Below, one piece after another: positions 36,011 through 44,268 of a DNA stretch of 44,268 nucleotides (within the stretch, counting starts at the first letter, position 1; each line of letters starts with the position of its first letter). The DNA is taken from contig CAJNOQ010000649.1 in NCBI GenBank assembly GCA_905250885.1, positions 1-44,268 of the forward strand, written 5' to 3'. The position numbers and the translations under genes are program-made. The stretch comes from Didymodactylos carnosus. Its lineage: Eukaryota > Rotifera > Eurotatoria > Philodinida > Philodinidae. Below the pieces are notes generated by a model. It had not been told where the DNA came from. It saw nothing but the letters and a program-made list of their open reading frames with translations, and ran no database searches.

Positions 36011-37352
36011 GAAAAAAATAGAGCACATAACTGTCACTTGATATCAATTACAATTCTGTTAGAATTGCGTAGTCAAAAATGCTCATAATATGTTACCCGC
36101 TATTCAATTAGAAAGAAACACAGACTTTCGTTACAACGTCAGGGAAATTATTATGACAGTTGTGTTTGATTTGACAATCATAGTGCTGCCGCTCTCACAT
36201 TCTTCTCCGACAGAACGTTCAGCCGTAAAATATTGCATTTATCCAATATTCACTCTCCCGCAAGCTAGGAAGGATAATGATATGCATATACTTATTACTA
36301 TAGTTTGAAGAAATAGCAAATCAGAATTAATAATAGATGACAGTAAGCACCGAAAGCATTTTGAGTGAATGAAATATAAACTGATCGGTTTCTCTCTGAA
36401 ATGCTAGAAAATTTTACGAACATAGATAAACATATCAAAGACAACAAAAAATTGTATTAGTAAGAGAACTAGCACACCATTGGTTTATGTTCTCTTTACC
36501 TATAATATTCAGTGAAGTGCAGCTGATTATTAGTTATTTAAAAATAGCATATAACATAAATATAAAAAATAAGATTTGAAGAAAACAAATATATGTCACT
36601 TGATTTAATTCAATAGACAGAACGTTCTACGCCTGTTTTATCTCACACTATACGAGTTTTTACGTTAATATTAAATAGTTAATTCACAAAAACAAAAAAA
36701 CAGAAGACTCATCTAGTGAGACAGACAGCACATTTAGAGGCAGAGCGCTTAATCGCCTGAAGTTCCGACACAAGTCACGATAAATTTAAATAAAAATAGA
36801 ACAGTTCTTGTAAAAATACTTCGAGATCATCTGAGAGATATGGAAAAGAACTTGCAATGTATATACCGAAATACCGAACATGAAGGCAAGCTTATCCCAC
36901 TATCATAATCCAGAAACTAATCTTTATTTGCTCATTTTAATTGCATTTTGAGGTTTCATTATTTACAATAACATTTGTTCTGCTTTTTATTTTACGCATG
37001 CATGTGCTTGAAATCGATAAACAGAATAAAGAAAAACAATTTCAGTTCGGATTGGTTGCAAAAATTAGTTCGTAAGAGATGTAATGGAATAAATTAGAAA
37101 CGGTTCTTGTTTCTGATCAAATCTTGTAAGCTATTTTTTAGTTTCTGTATTAAATTGTTACGTATGTTTAATCTTCTGCTTTTTTAAAATAAGATATTTG
37201 CATTAAGAGTTGAACGATCTTCGTTGATTTTGTATTTTTAGATTAAAACATATGCTACATATATCTTGTACATTTAATCAGAAAATTATCATTCTTCAAC
37301 GAGTTTTATATTTAATACTTCATAGTTTATAGCTCGGTCAAACTCAACAACA
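36011..37352. other. Intergenic, between the LINE and DCP1
   Basis: AT-rich with no supported gene. The right end is the DCP1 promoter side. The frame at 36090-36308 (+) has no recognisable domain. Confidence 0.45.
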
Positions 37353-39766
37353 ATGATGAACGGTGAAGATCCATTAAATCGAATAAACTTACAAGCATTA
37401 CAAAATCGTGATCCTTACATAATAAGAATTCTGGATCAAGCACAGCGTGTTTGTGTTTTTAAATTTTTGCCTGATAAACAACAATGGGTACTTACAGCCT
37501 AGCCAGTCGTGAAGAAATTCTTGTTACTATTTATTTTTTTTCTCTTTAGGAAAGAAAAGATATTGAAGGAACATTATTTGTTTATGAAAGGTATTGATTT
37601 ACTGCAAAATAGTTCATAAGTAATAAAAAAAAAATCTCATTTTTAGAAATTGTGAACCGTACAATGGCTTTGCCATACACAGTACAGTGTCAATGGATAC
37701 ATTTATACAAATATTGAAACCAGCTATGGAATTCGAACAACGTGGCGAATGTTTTTTGCAATACAAAGCCGATGTTGCTGGTAAGATCTGTACATCACTT
37801 TGTTTCTTTTGTGCATAAAACAGTGAGATTTTCCTCTGTAGATATTTACGGTTTATGGTTTATCTCAAGCAAGGATTGCCCAGGAATCACAGAATGTTTA
37901 AAGAGGTATCGTAAACATATACCTATATCTTACTCTCCATGAACTGTTGGCAAACCTTTCCAGATTAACAGCTTATGCTAAGGAACGAGCTTCTAAAAAA
38001 TTACAACAACCACAACAAACATCGAAACAATTGCCATCATTAGTCAATAATCATTTAATCGATCAGCAGTCACTACGCCAGTTATTACCGTCCAATGATC
38101 AACAAAAAGCAATTGATGATATTCCTTCGTCCGCTTCTTCGTCTTCGTCTTCATCTACAAATGGAAACGATCGAAATGTCGATATTTTTAAAATGTTGGT
38201 TGGAGCTCAAGAAAAATTTCATGACTATGTAAGTAAAAAGTCAGCGATAAACTTCAGATTACATCCCTACAGTATTCTAGTATTGAGATGGAAACTGTGT
38301 ATTGTTTGTAGTTTTAGTGCATTCTGATAAAACAGTTGCTTGTCTAACTCTGGAGATGTACATATTTTTGAAATTCTGAAACTTTTGTATGTTTCAGAAA
38401 CGGCAACAATCAGTTACCACTCCAGATACGCCAAATAAAGTTGTACTATTAACAACAACGACACGTACGTCTACCACGAACAGTGGTGGTAACAGTTATA
38501 ACCCAAAACCAGTACTTCAAAAACTTTTATCTACTCCCTCGGTGGTCACAACAATAACGGAGAATACTAAAACTCAACAGACAAATCCATTTGCTTCATT
38601 TCACCGTGCAGATACAATACCTACAACAACAGCCATCACTACATCTCCGACTCCAGTATCCTCAGTCAATCAACCACCAACACCGAATTCAGCAATCCCA
38701 CTCTGCCTGGCACGTTTGTTTTCTAAAGATGCAACAGTTACAACACCAAATAATGATGAACTTGAAAATGAGTTAAAAAAAACATTGGGAATACCAACAA
38801 AACCCCCTATGAGTGTTCAAGATCTAGAGCGTCAGTTGTTAAATAATACAACAGCAACAACGATGACGACTTCAACTTCTAATACAGTTGTTTCCTCTTA
38901 CACTCAAAATGAAAAATTTTCACCTGCATCAAATTCATTAGTTTCATCTGATACAGTACACACTATTAGCGGTGCATCAGATATAAAAGATATTAAACCT
39001 TCGACTATTTCATCTGAAGTATGTAAAATATACAAATCACTTTTCATCTCAAGATACTGAATATACTGTTTGGATTTTAAAGGGTTCAATATCAACGCCA
39101 CCACTCTCTCTTTCACCAAGATTCTTAATGAGTCCACATCATACAAACAGCGAATTATTTGAAAATAAAACACTAACCACAGCCAATACTGAATGGACAC
39201 CATCACACTCCAGGGTTCGACATGCTTTACAGTTGTTATTTCAGATCAATCAATACATTACTTCTTGTTGTAGGATCCACCATCTTTTGAGTCAAATGGT
39301 GGTAATCGATTAATGACGCCAGCTGATTTTGTCGATACTAATAAACTTTTATTTTCCGCCATGACACTTAAGAATAGTAAATAAACAAATAGCATTTACA
39401 TGTTAGTCTTTATTGGATAATTTATTTTTATTTCTCTTTATAGCGGTACAACAATGTTGTCGATGTCAAACACAGAATATACCTCAAATATCAAAAGATC
39501 ATTTAAAACAACTACTTGTTAAAATGTTACAGGTATTTGCATAATGTATTGTACTTCAACAGATAAAATAGTCTAAAATGTACAGATTAGATAAGACAGT
39601 TTGTGAAACGGATACTTACGAAGTGCAGTTTAAAGATTTTTGTCTTTTAATTCATTGTACTATAATGATTTTTTTGTTGTTTATTTAGACGGATGAAGAT
39701 TTTTTGGCATGTCTGTATAACGCCTATATTGAACAGCGAAAGTCATCATCAAGCAGAGTTCACTAG
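37353..39766 (+). CDS. DCP1: mRNA-decapping enzyme subunit DCP1
   Basis: DCP1 activates the decapping enzyme DCP2 in cytoplasmic P-bodies. Exons: 37353-37487, 37550-37590, 37647-37780, 37842-37905, 37964-38228, 38398-39018, 39083-39214, 39274-39376, 39444-39532, 39689-39766; 553 residues, all phases consistent. The EVH1 domain is residues 1-125 (INLQALQNRDPYI, DKQQW, DIEGTLFVYER, PYNGFAIHS, DIYGLWFISSKDC). A DCP1 motif I-like helix (VDIFKMLVGAQEKF) follows a Gln-rich linker. The long middle is Thr/Ser/Pro-rich. Near the C-terminus RLMTPADFVDTN and the trimerisation helices (DHLKQLLVKMLQTDEDFLACLYNAYIEQ) close the protein. The two adjacent methionines make the start certain within one codon. 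A cysteine cluster (CCRC) before the trimerisation helices is unusual. Confidence 0.95.
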
Positions 39767-40569
39767 TGTAGTGTACTCCCCGTTTCTACCAATCTGTTAT
39801 CTAGTTTAATAAGAACACTTGCATATACTATTAAAATTAACGAAAATATATTGCATCTTTTTTTTTCTTCACCTTTCTATCTACTTCTAGTCTCCCACTA
39901 TGAAAATTTCATATTTATTTTTTCTTGTTTTGTTGTTATTATTGTTATTATTGTCGTATTGTTCGAATTTCCTTGTTTTATTTGTGAAGATTTTTATTTA
40001 CATGCAGATGAACTCTCTTTTTCTCATTGCCCATCTGAGCAAATAAACAAACACTCTTTCAGTACTGACTTTTTGATTTTTTTTTGTTTCATTTTTAAAA
40101 AGGTGAGAATAGTTCGTGTGTGTGCACTTTTTTCTTATCTGATAATATTGGCTGCTCTGTGCTCTACATTTTCATACTCTATATCTCTGTGTATACATCT
40201 TTTCTCTGTTTTGATCATTTGAGCATGATAACAAGTTTGTGTATGTCTCTTATTTAATTCTTTTCTTTATTAAAAAGATGTGATTTATATTGTTGTTAAT
40301 TTTTGTCTAGGAAAAAGAAACTTCTAATGTTATTAGTTTCTGTTATATGGAAACGAAAAAAATGATATTTAGAACATTTGTTTTAGTCAAAAACAATAAA
40401 CAACTGAATTAGAGCAGAATATCAACCATCTCAATGATACGTATTCAAATTATGTAATTATGTGAAAGCTATTATTTGTGGAAAATTATACAATATTCAA
40501 GAGAAAATGAACAAAACAATTGCATTATTCAAAGTGTTTTGCTCATACTACTTCAGAATGAATTCCTCA
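39767..40569. other. Convergent 3' regions of DCP1 and CFAP77
   Basis: The two genes converge here, so this is mainly untranslated sequence. The left half is T-rich on the plus strand, as expected for the DCP1 3' end. The frame at 39851-40222 (+) is a hydrophobic by-product of T-richness. Confidence 0.5.
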
Positions 40570-41746
40570 TCACGTTTTGACTGTTGTGCGTGGAACATTA
40601 TAAATTCCGGTATGAAATGTTCCTTGACGAGCTAGAGAGTCATACATTGTGGCACTATGGGCTTTTCTTCTTTCATTTTCATCACGAAACGAGTCGATTT
40701 GAGCTTCGCCCTGAATAAAATAAATGACAGTTTTGAATTAGCTGTTCCAAGAGAAATCTGATAATTCAATGTTACATTGGCAAATTTGGACAACTGCCAA
40801 AGTTGTTTGGGTTCTACTGGTATCTTGGCTTGTCGTAATAAACTTGCTTTTGTGTGATAACTACCTTTGAATGCATTCTACAAATAGATAATAATATGTC
40901 ATGACAAGGGATGAAAATAATTGTATTCATACAGCAACATCTGCTCGTTGTTTTTGGGAATTTAATTCTTTTTCACGCATACTTTGAGTCCATTTCTCTG
41001 AAAACTTATATTCTAACACTTCACTGATTGGAGTCGATGGTCTAGAAAATTTTATAATAATAAATCTATTGATAAAAAAGAGAAAAAGTGATACCTGCAT
41101 GGCGTGCCAAAAACCACATCATCTGGAAATCGCATTGGATTCTTTTTATATGATATATCTCGTACAAAAACTTTTTTTTGATATCATGTACAGTTCTAGA
41201 TAACCATAAAGTTTATTGCTATAGCTATTAAACATACCATTACAACGTACCGAAATCTTGATTGATCTTTTGCTGATATCATGCCTGCCTCGAGAGCGGC
41301 TTTGTTTAAAGCTGAATAATCTCTTACATATTCAAAATCAGGATTGATGGCGGATCCAGTTTTCTCTAATGATGATCCATGATACATGGCTAAAAAAAGC
41401 AAAAATGTAAAATTAACATCGAGAAAGATTTAATGACCATACCTTCCGCAACTCCTCCATCTCGTCGTGGTATCGTGATTCCGTACGTAAAGTTTTGTGC
41501 GGGTAATTTGTGTCCTCGTTTTGACGATTTTCCTAATTCGGGCTAAACAAGAAAAGGATAATTAATCAATACTACGTACAATTGTTCATTATCAATATAT
41601 CTCAGAATCAAGTCACTTACGACTATCTGAAGTGGACTGGAAAGCATTGTGTCACGTTGCTCACCGATCATACCAGTTTTTGTGAACTCATAAGGAGATG
41701 CAGATGACGATTTTTCGTCAAAACTATTACTGCGTTCCACGTTCAT
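40570..41746 (-). pseudogene. CFAP77: Cilia- and flagella-associated protein 77 (CFAP77) with a one-base frameshift
   Basis: CFAP77 is a microtubule inner protein of ciliary doublets. Exons, high to low: 41621-41746, 41443-41542, 41251-41389, 41095-41195, 40933-41041, 40776-40877, 40570-40710. Family landmarks: MIGEQRDTMLSSPLQ, FTYGITIPRRDGGVAE, DYSALNKAALEAGMISAKD, TVHDIKKK, RFPDDVVFGTPCRPSTPI, QLWQLSKFAN, ARQGTFHTGIYNVPRTTV. All exons join in frame except the fourth, where TVHDIKKK and the RFPDDVV part are one base apart across a run of eight A (41172-41179 read as T). One more A there would give about 272 residues. Every other exon is clean, so an assembly or sequencing error is more likely than a true pseudogene. 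The intron after exon 6 uses a weaker GTAACA donor. Confidence 0.85.
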
Positions 41747-41993
41747 ATTTGATGAGTAAACTTAATTTCACTCAGTTTAGAAGAGGGATTGAATGTCAGA
41801 CTATCCTGAAATACAACATCCGTAATATTTTTCTAAACCCGAACCAGACACAGAAGTTTATGTAAAATAGGCATACAGCTTTAAGAACAACGTGATTCCA
41901 CACTGATACTAGCATTCTGTGCTGAACTTTTGCGTCTAGAATACGCAACTTAACCGCAGACAGGTTTGTACAGTCTTGCACGTCTTCCGTCAT
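41743..41993 (-). CDS. Small spliced ORF overlapping the CFAP77 start
   Basis: Two exons, 41877-41993 and 41743-41805, joined by a GTATGC..TTTCAG intron, give 59 residues beginning MTEDVQDCTNLSAVKL. The stop codon overlaps the CFAP77 start as ATGA. The first exon has no low-complexity bias. It may be an upstream ORF that limits CFAP77 translation, a first cistron, or chance. I recognise no domain. Confidence 0.3.
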
Positions 41994-43219
41994 TTATAAA
42001 TGCAGATAAAAAATTGCCAAGCAACATTTACTGTATAGGCTACTACGCACTATTTTTGTATGAATTTGAAACATAAAGTACACCACTTTTGATATCTCAA
42101 GTTTTTTAAATCAATCTTATGTGAAATGTGAGAGATGTCACTAGATATAGAATCACCAACAGGATACGTAAAAATGAACTTTATACAACTTCTCCAAATT
42201 TACACATGTAAGATCTCACTCTCATGCACGTTGCTGGATTCGTCGAGTTACGTACACTCTATATTTATTTATATCGTAAACTGTGTAGAACTAGCAAAAT
42301 TTGACTACTTTTTTCTCTCTAGAAAATTCGAATTATATTCTAACCAAGTGTTGTAAAAAAGAAACCATTTACTTTTTAGCCTTCATCTAATGCTGTATTT
42401 CAAGTAAACCATTAGACAGAGAATAAAAAGTTACATTTCGGATATGAGCTTATAGCTCTAAATTAATGAGTATAATGAAGATCAAATGTTTCACAAAACA
42501 GCACTCTTTCTACAGGGTCATAAATCACAAAACAAACATAACGTCTTTTCTAAAGAATCCAATGAGATTTTGCAGAGTGGCAACCTACCAACGTACACTA
42601 ATCATAATTTTTTGTAAATGGACATGACCTGAAGTTCTCGATAAACTGATGAAGTACAGGTTTCTATATTTTTCGGCTTTAAAAATTATGCAAAAGCACA
42701 AAGGCTCACTATATTTTGGAAGTGTATAGTAGTTGGTAGATTATAGAGCACAATTTTGTCAAGCTTGATGATAAACAACATTAAATATAGACATGTACAA
42801 CTACTATCCATTTCAAAAAATAGTACCCATGGATGTTCTTCGAATTACTACAGAACTAAAAGTGGCAGGAACATGTGATTTTCACCATATAGTAGAGAAA
42901 TGTTCGCTCAGTCTCATATCTTTATATAAATATGATCTTTGTCTATTCTCAAAATATCAAGTTAAAACTTTTATAAAAGAATAAAAATTATCTTATTATC
43001 TTATTATACATGTTTATCATGTAGTTTTTTATCCCGCATGTGTGAATTTTGAAGTTTCATAAAAGGTATACAATTCTATTTCTTAAAAAAATTCAACAGT
43101 TATTAGCAAAGACAAAGCATGGATAGAAGTGTTCTATCTACTATTAGAATAGTTCTACTTGTCTGCGTACTTTGTCTGCGTAATGAACTGTTATTTAAAT
43201 TAATAACACTTGTCTAAAC
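41994..43219. other. Non-coding, AT-rich
   Basis: The CFAP77 upstream side. The frames at 42135-42356 and 42793-42984 (+) have no recognisable domain. A short direct repeat, TGTCTGCGTA, occurs twice near 43160-43181. Confidence 0.4.
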
Positions 43220-43248
43220 GTTTCGATTGCATGTGCAATCTTCTTCAG
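43220..43248 (-). ncRNA. Hammerhead-ribozyme-like core next to the Penelope-like element
   Basis: On the minus strand CTGAAGA (43248-43242) is followed by one A, a 7-base-pair hairpin GATTGCA-CA-TGCAATC, then GAAAC (43224-43220). The order CUGANGA, stem II, GAAA is the hammerhead core, and Penelope-like elements are known to carry such motifs. The extra A before stem II and the lack of a clear stem III with cleavage site mean it may be inactive. It points opposite to the nearby reverse transcriptase. Confidence 0.3.
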
Positions 43249-43624
43249 TAGAGCCGAACATAAAATTTAAAAAGCTGCAATTCATTGATAAAAAGATACA
43301 TAGAACAAATTCACAACTTGTATTGTAATGCGCGTACAGTAGATGTTAAAACTGTATTATGACAAATTCTTTTTCTCTCATACTCTTTAATCTTTTCTTC
43401 TTCTTCTTTCCACTAGAATAAAATAACTTAAAAACGATGAGAGAGACAAGGAACTGAGATATTTCTACTTCAGTCAAGCCTAGATTTAGAAATTAAACCG
43501 TACGAACGTAAATATATTTCGTCGAAGATGAAACTTACAAAATACAACTGAAGTCAGTAGATATATAGAATATACAATATAACATGTGCGTGTGAAAAAT
43601 CTCTCAATCAACGAAAAGCTTTAA

Positions 43625-44150
43625 AAAAGAAAATATTATTGTTATATCAGTAGACAAAGAAAAACAAGTAGTTGTGATAGATGTAGTCGATTATATTAAG
43701 GAAATCTGGAGAAGTTATGTACAGATTCCTATACGCAGTTAGATGATGATCCGTCGAAATCCATTCATAAGAAGTTAGAAATATTACTTTCAGAGTTAGT
43801 AGGAAAAGGGGAAATTAAGAATACAAAAGATTTAATCGAAAATTATATAAATTAAAAATAAATAAATCACACAGTTTGGCTAGTTTAGATGTAAACGATT
43901 TATTCACATCAGTAGATCGTAACAAAGTTCTGCATACATTAAGCCGATTTTTAAAAGTTGATGAAAAATTGATGTTGAAAATCTAAAACAAGTTTGAGTA
44001 AAGAGAGTTTACTTAGATTAGTCGAGTTTAGTAAAGAGAACACAATTTTTCAGTTAGTTAGTAAGTTTTATAAACAAGCGGATGGACTTCCAACGGGTTC
44101 ATCGCTATCACCATTTTTTGCCGATGTTGCACTTAGTAGGGGTGTAGCCG
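43625..44150 (+). pseudogene. Penelope-like element reverse transcriptase (Athena-type), decayed fragment
   Basis: Pieces in order along the plus strand: VDKEKQVVVIDVVDYIKE (PLE N-terminal box), SYTQLDDDPSKSIHKKLE and LVGKGEIKN, SLASLDVNDLFTSVDRNKVL (motif A), then SKESLLRLVEFSKENTIFQL and FYKQADGLPTGSSLSPFFAD (motif B region). The frame is broken near 43715, 43853 and 43984. After about 44137 the similarity stops, so motif C (the YxDD box) and the GIY-YIG endonuclease are absent from the window. Penelope-like elements are abundant near bdelloid telomeres. Confidence 0.85.
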
Positions 44151-44167
44151 TAGCGGTTTTCGTTCTC

Positions 44168-44226
44168 AACTGTCAACGGTAATTCATCAGTTGACATTCT
44201 GAACTGTCAACGGTATTTTGATCAGT
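44168..44226. repeat. Two-copy tandem repeat, 34-base period
   Basis: AACTGTCAACGGTA followed by T-rich spacer and ATCAGT occurs at 44168-44191 and 44202-44226. Each copy also holds or adjoins TGTCAAC/GTTGACA, an inverted pair. It begins just where Penelope-like similarity ends. Confidence 0.7.
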
Positions 44227-44268
44227 GGAAATCCACCAAACTAATATTCTTAAATTAATGATATCTTC

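Noticed and set aside
35804..36041. Plus-strand frames opposite the Gln-rich LINE leader
   Set aside because: They are antisense translation of CAA/CAG-rich repeats.
39851..40222. 123-residue plus-strand frame after DCP1
   Set aside because: It is a hydrophobic product of the T-rich 3' region with no domain, and the DCP1 stop at 39766 is well supported.
1..44268. tRNA, rRNA and CRISPR arrays
   Set aside because: I looked for tRNA B-box-like GTTCGAATC patterns with matching arms, conserved rRNA words and repeat-spacer arrays, and saw none that hold up.

Overview
The window reads as AT-rich invertebrate animal DNA. Genes are compact and split by many short GT-AG introns of about 45-100 bases, and T-rich intron sequence lies on the sense strand. 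A bdelloid rotifer or close relative fits best: there is a decayed Penelope-like element of the kind bdelloids call Athena, hAT-type miniature transposons and a non-LTR element packed between closely spaced genes. This placement is an inference.

Gene layout, left to right: a secreted class 2-like semaphorin (18 exons, minus strand, 1870-5768); a TMEM86/YhhN lysoplasmalogenase-family protein with an unusual C-terminal extension (minus, 7065-8815); a transposon-bearing intergenic tract with a hAT-like MITE (10214-10410) and a GC-rich degenerate repeat near 12.0-12.4 kb; a PA-TM-RING E3 ligase of the RNF13/RNF167 type (plus, 15354-17644); a regular array of five hairpins that looks like a microRNA cluster (20018-20567); a PTB/PID-domain adaptor (minus, 22238-25413); a long inverted repeat (26917-27479); a fused oligoribonuclease whose second copy has lost its catalytic residues (minus, 30832-32355), with a small ORF directly downstream; a decayed APE-type LINE (minus, 32639-36010) with a hAT MITE nested in its reverse transcriptase; the decapping cofactor DCP1 (plus, 37353-39766); the ciliary protein CFAP77 with a one-base frameshift in a homopolymer (minus, 40570-41746); and a decayed Penelope-like reverse transcriptase at the right edge.

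The genes do not form one pathway. They are housekeeping or developmental genes (RNA turnover, ubiquitin, axon guidance, cilia, ether-lipid metabolism) separated by mobile-element debris. RNA decay is represented twice, by the oligoribonuclease and by DCP1. The most interesting items are the tandem oligoribonuclease fusion with its dead second domain and the five-hairpin array with a period of 117-129 bases. Exon boundaries were placed by hand from splice signals, reading-frame continuity and family resemblance. Each multi-exon model closes in frame, except CFAP77, which is off by exactly one base.
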